From Nocardia grenadensis NBRC 108939 (lineage in GTDB: Bacteria; Actinomycetota; Actinomycetes; Mycobacteriales; Mycobacteriaceae): a stretch of DNA of 64,000 nt. The position numbers and the translations under genes were made by a program. Under the pieces are notes generated by a model. The model was not told where the DNA came from. It saw only the letters and a program-made list of their open reading frames with translations, and did not search any database. Position 1 is the stretch's first letter. Every line of letters starts with the position of its first letter. Shown piece by piece: positions 18,986 to 27,158 of this stretch. The DNA lies in contig NZ_BDCJ01000006.1 of NCBI RefSeq assembly GCF_001613445.1, forward strand, positions 310,001 to 374,000, written 5' to 3'.

Positions 18986-19480
18986 GTGGCGGCAACCCAT
19001 GGGACGAACACGGGGACGTGGGCCCGGCTGGCGGCCGGTGCGCTGTTCGTGCGCGCCGGTACCGGGGGCGACGAGGTGCTGCTGGTGCACAAGACGTACG
19101 GCATCGGCTGGGATATTCCGGGCGGTTATGTCGAACCGGGGGAATCTCCGGCGCAGGCCTGCCGGCGGGAGGTCGCCGAGGAACTCGGGCTCGATCGGTC
19201 GCCCGGCCGGTTACTGGTGCACGATTGGGCGCCGAACCCGGGGGAGGGGGACAAGGTTCTCTACGTGTTCGACGGCGGTGGGCTCGATGACCGGGGCATT
19301 GTCCTGCAAGCCGCGGAGCTCGACCGCTGGGAATGGGTGCGGGTGGATCGGCTGGATGAGCGTGTCGTGGCGCGGCTGAGTCGTCGACTGCGATGTGCGC
19401 TGGTGGCCCGGGCGCGCAGGGTGACCCTGTATCTGGAGCGGGGCGTGGCCGCGCCGGAGGAACTCGCACCACCGGGTTGA
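18986..19480 (+). CDS. Nudix hydrolase
   Basis: A 164-residue Nudix protein. The Nudix box is complete: GGYVEPGESPAQACRREVAE followed by ELGL (G-x5-E-x7-R-E-U-x-E-E-x-G-U), about residues 47-69. The substrate (nucleoside diphosphate derivative) is not evident. It starts at a GTG four bases after the oxidoreductase stop, suggesting co-transcription. The C-terminal 40 residues are arginine-rich. Confidence 0.9.
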   Translation: MAATHGTNTGTWARLAAGALFVRAGTGGDEVLLVHKTYGIGWDIPGGYVEPGESPAQACRREVAEELGLDRSPGRLLVHDWAPNPGEGDKVLYVFDGGGLDDRGIVLQAAELDRWEWVRVDRLDERVVARLSRRLRCALVARARRVTLYLERGVAAPEELAPPG

Positions 19481-19574
19481 CCGCTGGTCATCGTGTGGGT
19501 TTCGGCACCCGAAATGTGATATAGGGGAGGGCGGTTGACGGGCCCCGGGTCCTCGGCGCTACGGTGTACGAGCT

Positions 19575-20171
19575 ATGAGGGACGCTGCGACAACGATTTC
19601 GGGGGCCTGGCGGATCGACGACGGTACAGCGGTTACCTTCCGCGATGCCGCGGTGGCCTGGGCGATGGCCGCACATGAGGTGCTGGCCGAGACGGCGACG
19701 GAGTACGGATACTTCGTCACCGTGCAGGAACTCGCCGACCGGGTGCAGGAGATGTCGGGGGTGCACACCGATGCCCCGACCCGCACCTGGATGGACGCGA
19801 TCCTGCGCAAAGTCGCCCGGCGCTGCCACAATGCGGGCGAGCCGCCACTCACGGCCCTGTGTGTGAAACGCAATTTGAAAGTCAGCGACAGCTACAAGTA
19901 TGTGCTGGAGCTGGCGGCGCTACCGGTGCCGGCCGATATCGAAACCCACGCCGCGTACGCCCGCTGGGCCTGCTACGCGGCCCACGGTGCCGATGTGCCC
20001 GCCGACGGCGGTACCCCGCCACTGATCCCACGCGGTGGTAACGCCCGGCGGACGGTCGCCACCACCCGGACCGCCACGACCGCGCACAAACCGGAAACCG
20101 GAGCCCGCACGGTGGTGTGCTCCAGCTGTTTCATCCAGCTCCCGGCCACCGGTATCTGCGAACACTGCTGA
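19575..20171 (+). CDS. Uncharacterised protein with C-terminal four-cysteine zinc ribbon
   Basis: A 198-residue protein I cannot assign to a named function. The first 120 residues form a compact helical domain (EYGYFVTVQELADRVQEMSG, VARRCHNAGEPPLTALCVKR). This has the look of a small actinobacterial helical domain that also occurs fused to other parts. A linker rich in threonine and alanine follows. The last 20 residues are CSSCFIQLPATGICEHC, two CxxC knuckles of a zinc ribbon. The start is ATG at 19575. The ribbon suggests nucleic-acid or protein binding. Confidence 0.75.
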   Translation: MRDAATTISGAWRIDDGTAVTFRDAAVAWAMAAHEVLAETATEYGYFVTVQELADRVQEMSGVHTDAPTRTWMDAILRKVARRCHNAGEPPLTALCVKRNLKVSDSYKYVLELAALPVPADIETHAAYARWACYAAHGADVPADGGTPPLIPRGGNARRTVATTRTATTAHKPETGARTVVCSSCFIQLPATGICEHC

Positions 20172-20189
20172 TCCCGCGACGCGGGCGGC

Positions 20190-20933
20190 TCACGCCAGGG
20201 TCGTATGCCAGAGGAGCGCGGCGGTCAGGGCGCCGGCCCCGTTGACCGCCCAGTGCAGGGCGATGGGTGCCAGCAGGCTGCCGCTGCGGTGCCGTAGCCA
20301 GGTGAACACCATCGCGGCGGCGGCGGTCGCGGCGACGGCGATCAGTACTCCGCCGATCTGACCGGCCGCCCCGCCGCCGATCAGTTCGGCCAGTCCCCGG
20401 TTACCTGCGGTGAGTCCGAGAGACGAGGCGATATGCCAGAGCCCGAAGAGCAGGGACCCGGCCGCGAAGACACCCCGGGCGCCCCACGCCCGATCGAGGG
20501 TTCCGTGCAGGACCCCGCGGAAGGCGAGTTCTTCGGGGATCACGGTCTGCAGCGGGATCACGATCATCGAGGCGATGAGCGCGCCGGAGACGGTGGCGTA
20601 GCGGTCGGCCAGGAAGAACGGGCGGGTCAGCGGGAGCGCGGCCCCGATGACCACCGCCGCCAGCACCACCCCGACCGCGCCGAGTGCGTATTTGGTCCCG
20701 GTCCGCCAGTGCCGGGGCGACAGGCCCAGCTCCGACCAGTGCAGGCCGCGCCGACGCATGAGCCCCAGCAGCACCAGGGCGGCGATCGGCACGCTCACGA
20801 TATTCGCCCACGCGGTGGTGAAATGGGCGATCAGATTGGTGCAGGTGAGCACCACCACGACGACCGCCACATCGGCATAGGCGTGGACTCTGGCGCGCGG
20901 AGCAGCTGGTTCCTGGGTAACCGGGTGGAGCAT
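20190..20933 (-). CDS. CPBP-family intramembrane metalloprotease
   Basis: A 247-residue membrane protein of the CPBP (CAAX protease / bacteriocin processing) family, with about seven hydrophobic segments. Motif 1 is PEELAFRGVLHG (the EExxxR motif), motif 2 is LFGLWHIASS with its histidine, and a later LHWAVNGAG supplies the third metal site. The substrate is unknown. It is convergent with the zinc-ribbon gene. Confidence 0.85.
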   Translation of the reverse strand: MLHPVTQEPAAPRARVHAYADVAVVVVVLTCTNLIAHFTTAWANIVSVPIAALVLLGLMRRRGLHWSELGLSPRHWRTGTKYALGAVGVVLAAVVIGAALPLTRPFFLADRYATVSGALIASMIVIPLQTVIPEELAFRGVLHGTLDRAWGARGVFAAGSLLFGLWHIASSLGLTAGNRGLAELIGGGAAGQIGGVLIAVAATAAAAMVFTWLRHRSGSLLAPIALHWAVNGAGALTAALLWHTTLA

Positions 20934-21079
20934 TCGGCCCAGTGTACGGACGGGCGGAGGGCACGCGGTGCCGGCTCGAAGATGGCAGGCCGGGGTCCGG
21001 CGGTCCGGACCGGGATACCCCTGGCCGGCCCGCTTGATGCCGGTCGTCGCAGCTCGGCGCGATCGGCGCCTCGGAATAC

Positions 21080-22045
21080 TCAGGAACCGGGGGCCGGTTC
21101 CACGTCCCCGGCCCAGCCGTGCGGGTCGGTCCAGGCCTGCAGGCCGCGGCGGCTGTCGAAACGCCTGTTCTCGCCGGTCACCGGGTCGGTGAATTCGAGG
21201 GTGGCGGCCAGTAGCTGGAGCGGGCGAGTGAAATCGTCGACGGATTTATCGGTGATCAGCGGATAGAAATCGTCGCCGAGGATGGGGATGCCCAGTGAGT
21301 TCATGTGCAGGCGCAGCTGGTGGGTGCGGCCGGTCGCGGGGTGCAGTCGGTAGCGGGCGATATCGCCGCGCCGCTCGATCAGCTCGATCCGGGTCCGCGC
21401 GTTCGGCGCGCCGGGCACCTCCTGCGCGGCCAGGACGTGCTTTTCCTTGATGATGCGGCTTTCCAGGGACAGCGGGAAGATCAGCCCGCTACGGTACCCG
21501 GCCACGGCCTCGTATTCCTTGCGGACCCGCTGCCGCTGGAACAGCGTCTGGTAGGTGCCGCGGCGGGTCGGGTCGACCACGAACAACACGAGGCCGGCGG
21601 TGGCGCGGTCGAGACGATGCGCGGGGATCAGATCGGGCAGGTCGAGTTCACGGCGCAGTCGGACCAGGGCGGTCTGCAGGATATGGCTGCCGCGTGGAAT
21701 GGTGGCCAGGAAATGCGGTTTGTCGGCGACCAGGATGGTGTCGTCGCGGTAGACGATCGGCAGGTCGAAGGGCACCGGTTTCTCATCGGGCAGATCGCGA
21801 TGAAACCAGACCGCGCCCCCGGGCACGTAGGGCGCGTCGGGTGGGAGCGGGCCGGCCAGATCGACGATCTCACCGGCATGCAGCATTTCGTCGATGCGTG
21901 CGGGATCGACACGGGGCAGCCGGTGGACCAGATGGTCGCGAACGGTCGCCCAGTCACCCTCGTCGGGCAGCCGCAAGCGGGCCGGATCCAGCCCGAACCG
22001 TTTCGGTAGCGGCGGCTGCTGCCTTCTTCTCACCGGTCGCAGCAT
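21080..22045 (-). CDS. RluA-family RNA pseudouridine synthase
   Basis: A 321-residue pseudouridine synthase. The catalytic motif HRLDRATAGLVLF holds the conserved aspartate (about residue 144), and RYRLHPATGRTHQLRLHMNS with LGIPILGDDFYP are the other family motifs. It probably modifies rRNA or tRNA uridines; the target cannot be read from the sequence. The start at 22045 is plausible but not certain. Transcribed in the same direction as the reductase gene upstream. Confidence 0.9.
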   Translation of the reverse strand: MLRPVRRRQQPPLPKRFGLDPARLRLPDEGDWATVRDHLVHRLPRVDPARIDEMLHAGEIVDLAGPLPPDAPYVPGGAVWFHRDLPDEKPVPFDLPIVYRDDTILVADKPHFLATIPRGSHILQTALVRLRRELDLPDLIPAHRLDRATAGLVLFVVDPTRRGTYQTLFQRQRVRKEYEAVAGYRSGLIFPLSLESRIIKEKHVLAAQEVPGAPNARTRIELIERRGDIARYRLHPATGRTHQLRLHMNSLGIPILGDDFYPLITDKSVDDFTRPLQLLAATLEFTDPVTGENRRFDSRRGLQAWTDPHGWAGDVEPAPGS

Positions 22046-22094
22046 AGTCCGCGCGGCGCTGGCGCCGGCCGCACCGCCCGGCCGGTAATGGCGG

Positions 22095-22802
22095 TTACTT
22101 CCAGTAGCCCTGGGCTTTGATCTGCGTTTTCGGCAGCGCGTGGGTGGTCCGCAGACTTTTCACGATGGCGCGGGTGCTGGCGGTGTCGCAGGCGACCCAG
22201 GCGAAGGCGTCGGGGGCGACGGTGAGCTGTTCGGCCTGTTCGCGCATGGCGCGGCCGTCGTCGATGCGCTGGACCCAGGTGACCTCGTGGTGCGGTTTGT
22301 TGCGGACCGGCAGGTCGGTGTCCGATTCGTACTGCCATTCCAGCCAGACGCGGGCCGGGACGTCGCCGATCGATTCGAGCAGTGTGTTGATCGCCGGCAG
22401 CGAGGCGGAATCACCGAAGATCACGTACTCACCGGGTGCGGTCGCGGGCAGTTCGAACTTGGAACCCAGTACCGAGGTTTCGATGACATCACCGACCCGG
22501 GCGCGTTCGGCCCACTGGCTGGCCGGTCCGCTGTGTACGGCGAACTCTATGTGGAAGTGGTCGTTGTCGGGGTCCTGGTCGATGAGGGTGTAACCGCGGT
22601 GGTGCAGTTTGTCGGTCTCGGCGTCGGGGATCCACAGGCGGATGAACTGCGTCGGGTGTACCGGGTGATCGGCGAGTAGACCCCCGGCGGTGAAACCGAT
22701 GCGGACGTACTTGTCGGTGAGCCGCTCCGTGGAGGTGACGGTCAGCCGGTAGTCGTCGGCCCGCCACATCTTCAGCATTACGCCATTACTGCCTCTTCCC
22801 AT
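22095..22802 (-). CDS. Siderophore-interacting (ViuB-type) FAD reductase
   Basis: A 235-residue siderophore-interacting protein that releases iron by reducing ferric siderophore with NAD(P)H via FAD. Motifs: RLWIPDAETDKLHHRGYTLI (FAD site), FAVHSGPASQWAERARVGD, FGDSASLPAINTLLE (NAD site), and the C-terminal LPKTQIKAQGYWK. The ATG at 22802 gives the typical family opening MGRGSNGVMLK. An iron box directly abuts that start with no room for a ribosome site, so the mRNA may be leaderless. It is the outermost gene of the siderophore island on this strand. Confidence 0.92.
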   Translation of the reverse strand: MGRGSNGVMLKMWRADDYRLTVTSTERLTDKYVRIGFTAGGLLADHPVHPTQFIRLWIPDAETDKLHHRGYTLIDQDPDNDHFHIEFAVHSGPASQWAERARVGDVIETSVLGSKFELPATAPGEYVIFGDSASLPAINTLLESIGDVPARVWLEWQYESDTDLPVRNKPHHEVTWVQRIDDGRAMREQAEQLTVAPDAFAWVACDTASTRAIVKSLRTTHALPKTQIKAQGYWK

Positions 22803-22821
22803 GCAGGTTAGCTTAACCTAA
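22803..22821. promoter_or_regulatory. IdeR/DtxR-type iron box
   Basis: GCAGGTTAGCTTAACCTAA matches 15 of 19 bases of the consensus TTAGGTTAGGCTAACCTAA. It touches the start codon of the reductase gene at 22802. Confidence 0.8.
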
Positions 22822-22839
22822 GTTTCAGTCGGGATCGGC

Positions 22840-23040
22840 GCTTCGGTGCGCGCCGAGGTGAAACGGCGATCGTGGTGGCGCACCGGCCGGCCGGTCGGCC
22901 GTCATCGCGCACGCGATCGGATCCACTTCCTGGACGGCGGCCGGATCGTCGAACGCGGGACCCTGCCGAGCTACCGGGGCCGCTACGCGGACTTCTGGAA
23001 CGAGCGGTCCGGTGCGGGGGTCGGCGGCTGGAACGGAGTG
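22840..23040 (+). pseudogene. Relic of an IrtB-like ABC exporter C-terminus
   Basis: A short stretch reads AVIAHAI in one frame (the H-loop region of an ABC ATPase). A shifted frame then gives DRIHFLDGGRIVERGT and RGRYADFWNERSGAG, the exact ending of ABC exporter half-transporters of the IrtA/IrtB siderophore importer type. The ABC core, membrane domain and linker between the two pieces are gone. Its position beside the siderophore reductase fits an ancestral reductase plus ABC importer unit. It is far too short to function. Confidence 0.7.
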
Positions 23041-23167
23041 TCGGATAAGCGGTTCGGGGGCCAGGGGAGCGGCGGCGAGGCTGTACGTGCGTTCCCGGGA
23101 ACCGGCGTTTAGCTTAGCTAAGCAACTTATGCGAGTGCGTGGTCTGGAGAATCGCACTCTCGGAATG

Positions 23168-23186
23168 TAAGGTAAACCTAAGCTTA
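23168..23186. promoter_or_regulatory. IdeR/DtxR-type iron box (with a weaker one at 23109-23127)
   Basis: TAAGGTAAACCTAAGCTTA matches 13 of 19 consensus bases. A second, poorer site with the palindrome CTTAGCTAAG lies about 60 bases upstream. They precede the gene at 23294 and may also serve the divergent reductase. Confidence 0.65.
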
Positions 23187-23293
23187 TGCGTGACAGTGGT
23201 TCGGCAGCCGAGGCCGTACCGAGCAGTACAGGAGGTCGGGTGACCGAACCGTTCGTGGTCGCCGCCTCCGCTGCCCGTAGTAGGAGGTGACTG

Positions 23294-24346
23294 ATGACCG
23301 TCGTCGACGATATCAGGAGTGTCGAACCGCTGGCCGTGGCCGGCCCGACGGGCGTCGAGCGCGAGCGAATGCTCGGGGAGTGGGCCACCGGCGTCGAACC
23401 CTATGATGTATCCGCACTGGTCACCGTGATCCGGCACGGTCATATGGTCCCCTCGGCCCGATCGGCGGCACGCTGCGCGGACGAGCAGCTCACCTACGGC
23501 GATCTCTTCGACGACCTCGACCGATTCCGCGGCGTGCATCGCTCCTCCGCGGTACCCACCGCCGCCGGTGTCGCCGCGCTGCTGAGCGAATTCGTCACCG
23601 CCTCCCGGATCGGCGTCGGCCGCTTCGGTCGGGCCGGCCTGCTGCTGGGGGCCGACGCTCTCGCGGTAGCCGTCGCCGACCGCCGCTGTGTGGCCGCCGA
23701 CCGCCGGCTGCGGCGGTTCGATCCGGCGGCCCGGCCCGCGGATGTGCGGCTGCTGGCGCTGCCGTGGGACGATCCGCAGAACGCGGTGGACCTGCTGGCG
23801 GCGTGGTCGGCCGGGGCGTCGGTGGTGGTACCGACCGAGACCCAGCGTCGTGACCCGGCGCTGCTGGCCGGGCTGATCGAAACCCACGGGGTCACCCAGG
23901 TCGTCGCGGACGCCGAACTGCCGGTGTTGCTGATGGCCGAGGGGGTCGACCGGTTGCCTACCGTGGCCCGCTGGGATCTCGTCGGCACCTACGGCGGCTC
24001 GGCGCCGGCCGAAGCGGTGCGCTGCCTGTCGCCGGAGGCGGTGGCCACCGTCGCGTTCCATTCGGTCGCCTACCTCGGAGCGGTCTCCCGGGGGCCGCTC
24101 GCGCCGACCGGCTGGACCCGGCCGGTACCGGGGGCGAAGGTGCTGCCGCTCGACGAGGGTCGGTTGGTGCCGGCCGGCGTGGTGGGTGATATCCATGTGG
24201 GCGGGCGCGCGCTCGCCGCAGAACTGGCTGTCGGTCACCACCGGGAATGCTTCGTGGCCGATCCTTTCGAGGCCGGGGCCCGGTTGTTCCGGACCTCGCA
24301 CCGCGGATGGTGGACGCCGGAAGGCCGGTTGATCATCGAATCGTGA
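23294..24346 (+). CDS. Stand-alone degenerate adenylation-domain-like protein
   Basis: A 350-residue protein that follows the order of an NRPS adenylation domain but lacks its engine. Recognisable pieces are the inter-domain linker VERERMLGEWATG, a core-2-like LTYGDLFDDLDRF, an A4-like LLAAWSAGASVVVP, GVVGDIHVGGRALAAE, and an A7-like AGARLFRTSHRGWWTPEGRL. The A3 phosphate loop (SGSTGxPKG) is absent, the A5 YGPTE motif is unrecognisable, and the protein stops before A8-A10, so the catalytic lysine domain is missing. It should not make acyl-AMP. A perfect AGGAGGTGA ribosome site and an upstream iron box show it is expressed on purpose. A structural partner of the assembly line is one possibility. 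Confidence 0.8.
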   Translation: MTVVDDIRSVEPLAVAGPTGVERERMLGEWATGVEPYDVSALVTVIRHGHMVPSARSAARCADEQLTYGDLFDDLDRFRGVHRSSAVPTAAGVAALLSEFVTASRIGVGRFGRAGLLLGADALAVAVADRRCVAADRRLRRFDPAARPADVRLLALPWDDPQNAVDLLAAWSAGASVVVPTETQRRDPALLAGLIETHGVTQVVADAELPVLLMAEGVDRLPTVARWDLVGTYGGSAPAEAVRCLSPEAVATVAFHSVAYLGAVSRGPLAPTGWTRPVPGAKVLPLDEGRLVPAGVVGDIHVGGRALAAELAVGHHRECFVADPFEAGARLFRTSHRGWWTPEGRLIIES

Positions 24347-24698
24347 CCGGCCCGGCTACTGCCGGATCGATCGCCCTACGGCGAGAGCCTTCTCCTCGGG
24401 GGTGGAGGGCGACCCGGCCGGTGGCCGAGTTGTCGCCACGGGTGTTGCGGGTCGGCCGGTGTGGCCGGGGGTCGCCGAGTCGATACCATCGCTCGTCGGC
24501 TCGGTACCGCAGTCGGGTCGGCCTCCGGGCCGCGGTGTCCTTTTCGCGAAACGACCCGAACCCGTCCCGGCTCGGCCGCCTTGCCCCGGCTCGGTGAGGC
24601 CGGTGCGAGCAGTGCGGTCACCGGTCGAAGAACAGCGTCCGGACCTGCGGGTTCACGAATTCCCTGACTTGGGCCGCCGTTTCGCGGTCTCCTCCATG
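24347..24698. other. Gene-free stretch between two iron-regulated genes
   Basis: About 350 bases with no convincing coding frame on either strand and no clear terminator hairpin. The only recognisable element in the wider gap to 24808 is the iron box at its right end. Confidence 0.5.
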
Positions 24699-24717
24699 TA
24701 AGGTAAGCCTATGCGAA
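24699..24717. promoter_or_regulatory. IdeR/DtxR-type iron box before the lysine monooxygenase
   Basis: TAAGGTAAGCCTATGCGAA matches 13 of 19 consensus bases, with the left half best preserved. It lies 92 bases upstream of the monooxygenase start. Confidence 0.7.
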
Positions 24718-24808
24718 GTCGGGTGGATCGGATCGCGTCTGCGTGCGATCGCCACCACGCCATCTGAGGCGCGACGCCATTGGGTTGTCGGGAAAGTTGG
24801 GAGAACCA

Positions 24809-26098
24809 GTGGACAGACTTCTGGTCGTCGGTGCGGGTCCGAAAGCCATGGCGGTAGCGGCCAAAGCGTATGTGCTGCGGGAGCTCGGATTGCCCGCGCC
24901 GCAGGTCACCGTCGTGGAACCGCATGCGGTGGGCGGGAACTGGCTGGCCGCGGGTGGCTGGACCGACGGCAGGCACCGGCTGGGCACGAGCCCGGAGAAG
25001 GATATCGGTTTCCCCTACCATTCGACCTGGGCCCGGGGGCACAACCACGCGGTCAACGAGGCCATGATGGCGTTCGGGTGGACGGCCTTCCTGGTCGAGC
25101 GCGGCACCTATGCCGAATGGGTCGACCGGGGCCGGCCGAGCCCGGAACACAATCTGTGGGCGAAGTACCTGCAGTGGGTGGCGCGGCGGTCCGGTGTCGA
25201 GATCCTGCGCGGCCGGGTGCGGACCATTCGCGCCGACGGCGCGGGCTGGCGGGTCACGGTGGCCGAGGCCGAGGGGGCCGCCCTGGAGGCCGAAGCCGAT
25301 CGGCTGATGATCACCGGACCGGGCGATAGTCGGCGCGCTCTCGCGCAGCACCCGAAAGTGCTGAGTATCGCGGATTTCTGGGATCTGGCCGGGCGGCGGC
25401 AGCTGCCGGTGTCCTCGCGGGCCGCGGTGATCGGCGGCGGCGAGACCGCCGGATCCGCCATGGACGAACTCGTCCGCCACGATGTGCTGACCGTTTCGGT
25501 GATCTCGCCCGGGGCGACCATCTACACACGTGGCGAGAGTTATTTCGAGAACTCCCTGTTCAGTGATCCCGCGAAATGGCGGGCGCTGAGTATCGCCGAA
25601 CGCCGGGATGTGGTGCGGCGTACCGACCGCGGGGTGTTCTCGGTGCGGGTGCAGGAATCGCTGCTCGCGGACAACCGGGTGCACCACCTGCAGGGCCGGG
25701 TGGTGCGGGTGGCCGATCAGGGTGACGGTGTCGCGCTGACGCTGCGCAACGAGTCCCGCCCCGATCAGATGCACGCCTTCGACCTGGTGGTGGACGCGAC
25801 GGGTGGTCAGCCGCTGTGGTTTCTGGACCTGTTCGACGAGGAGGCCGCCGACCTGCTCGAACTGGCCGTCGGGGGTCCGCTCACGCAGGCGCGGATCGAG
25901 GCGGCGATCGATCACGATCTGTCGGTGGACGGATTGCCCGCGAAGTTGTACCTGCCGAATATGGCCGGCCTGGCACAGGGCCCGGGGTTCCCGAATCTCA
26001 GCTGCCTGGGCGAGCTTTCGGACCGGATTCTGGCGAACTCGCCCGCGGCACCGGCAGCGGCCGGTGTGCGGGCCGGTGCCCAACCGGCGGGCCTCTGA
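24809..26098 (+). CDS. nbtG: L-lysine N6-monooxygenase of siderophore biosynthesis (NbtG/MbtG type)
   Basis: A 429-residue flavin-dependent N-hydroxylating monooxygenase. It would convert lysine (free or carrier-bound) to N6-hydroxylysine, the hydroxamate precursor of nocobactin and mycobactin. The FAD fold opens MDRLLVVGAGPKAMAVAAKA, LGTSPEKDIGFPYHSTWARG is the MbtG-like loop, AAVIGGGETAGSAMDELV is the NADPH fold, and LDLFDEEAADLLELAVGGPL follows DATGG near the end. The start is the GTG at 24809 with GGGAG upstream; a longer frame to 24743 overlaps the leader. Its own iron box precedes it. The next gene begins about 50 bases later behind another iron box. Confidence 0.93.
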   Translation: MDRLLVVGAGPKAMAVAAKAYVLRELGLPAPQVTVVEPHAVGGNWLAAGGWTDGRHRLGTSPEKDIGFPYHSTWARGHNHAVNEAMMAFGWTAFLVERGTYAEWVDRGRPSPEHNLWAKYLQWVARRSGVEILRGRVRTIRADGAGWRVTVAEAEGAALEAEADRLMITGPGDSRRALAQHPKVLSIADFWDLAGRRQLPVSSRAAVIGGGETAGSAMDELVRHDVLTVSVISPGATIYTRGESYFENSLFSDPAKWRALSIAERRDVVRRTDRGVFSVRVQESLLADNRVHHLQGRVVRVADQGDGVALTLRNESRPDQMHAFDLVVDATGGQPLWFLDLFDEEAADLLELAVGGPLTQARIEAAIDHDLSVDGLPAKLYLPNMAGLAQGPGFPNLSCLGELSDRILANSPAAPAAAGVRAGAQPAGL

Positions 26099-26100
26099 AG

Positions 26101-26119
26101 CTAGGCTAGGCTTGCCTTA
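26101..26119. promoter_or_regulatory. IdeR/DtxR-type iron box before the formyltransferase gene
   Basis: CTAGGCTAGGCTTGCCTTA matches 14 of 19 consensus bases. It begins two bases after the monooxygenase stop and lies 32 bases before the next start. Confidence 0.75.
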
Positions 26120-26150
26120 CTTAACGGCTATATGGGGATGAGGTTGGTTC

Positions 26151-27092
26151 ATGCGTATCGTCTCGTTCGGGTTCCAGACCTGGGGGCGAAAGACTCTGCA
26201 GGCGCTCATCGACTCCGAGCACGAGGTCGTGCTCGCGGTCACCCACCCCGCCAGTGCAGACTCCTACAAGGGGATCTGGTCGGATTCGGTGGAAGAGCTC
26301 GCCCGCGAACACGGTATTCCCGTCCATCTGACCGAGCGGGCCGACGCCGAGACCATCGACCTGGTCAAACGCGCCGAACCGGATGTCATCGTGGTGAACA
26401 GCTGGTACACCTGGATGCCGCCGGAGCTGTACACCATGCCCACCCACGGCACCCTGAATCTGCACGATTCGCTGCTGCCGAAGTTCACCGGATTCTCACC
26501 GGTGCTGTGGGCGCTGATCAGCGGCGCCTCCGAATTCGGTCTGACGGTGCACCGGATGGACGAGCAACTCGACACCGGCGATATCCTCGTGCAGCATTCG
26601 CTGCCCATCGGTCCGCGTGCCACGGGTACCGAATTGGTGCTGGCCGGTATGGAACTCATCCCCGGCGCGGTGCACGAGGCGCTGGAAGCGCTCGCCTCCG
26701 GTACCGCGCAGTGGCGGCCGCAGGACAAGGCCGCGCGCACCTACTTCCACAAGCGGTCCGACCGCGACAGTCGTATCGATTGGACTTGGCCCGCGGTGGA
26801 TCTGGAGCGATTCGTGCGGGCCCTGTCGGCGCCGTACCCGCGCGCGTTCGGCTACTACCGGGGCGAGCGGGTCGAGGTACTGGCGGCCGCGGTGTCCGCG
26901 GCCCGCTACGGCGGCACCCAGGGCCGGGTCATCGTGCAGGAGAACGGCGGTGTCGTGGTGTGTGGGCCAGACGCCCATCGCGGTGACAACCACGGCCTGC
27001 TGATCACCCGGGTCCGGACCGCCGACGGAACCGAACACAGCGGCGTCGAATTCTTCCGGCGCGGCGGATATCTGACCGACACACCGCAATGA
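26151..27092 (+). CDS. Methionyl-tRNA-formyltransferase-like hydroxylysine acyltransferase
   Basis: A 313-residue formyltransferase-fold protein. The active-site region HGTLNLHDSLLPKFTGFSPV carries the family's N-x-H...D pattern (NLH, then the aspartate after LDTGDI). FGLTVHRMDEQLDTGDILVQ and a C-terminal domain beginning RIDWTWPAVDLERFVRAL match tRNA and sugar formyltransferases. In this context it most likely formylates N6-hydroxylysine with 10-formyl-tetrahydrofolate, giving the formyl hydroxamate known in nocobactin-type siderophores. The role is inferred from neighbours; a housekeeping tRNA role is unlikely under an iron box. It probably heads an operon with the next NRPS. Confidence 0.85.
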   Translation: MRIVSFGFQTWGRKTLQALIDSEHEVVLAVTHPASADSYKGIWSDSVEELAREHGIPVHLTERADAETIDLVKRAEPDVIVVNSWYTWMPPELYTMPTHGTLNLHDSLLPKFTGFSPVLWALISGASEFGLTVHRMDEQLDTGDILVQHSLPIGPRATGTELVLAGMELIPGAVHEALEALASGTAQWRPQDKAARTYFHKRSDRDSRIDWTWPAVDLERFVRALSAPYPRAFGYYRGERVEVLAAAVSAARYGGTQGRVIVQENGGVVVCGPDAHRGDNHGLLITRVRTADGTEHSGVEFFRRGGYLTDTPQ

Positions 27093-27158
27093 CCCGGCCG
27101 GCCGGCGCCTCCACGCCGGCCGCAGGGAAGAGAACCACAGCACGGGCCGAAGGGAATC

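Noticed and set aside
23041..23112. Continuation of the ABC relic as a functional small protein
   Set aside because: After RYADFWNERS the sequence loses all similarity and no ribosome site precedes the fragment; it is best seen as a pseudogene.
24600..24700. A possible minus-strand C-terminus (VREFVNPQVRTLFFDR-like) before the monooxygenase
   Set aside because: No upstream coding part, start or ribosome site could be linked to it; too short to claim.
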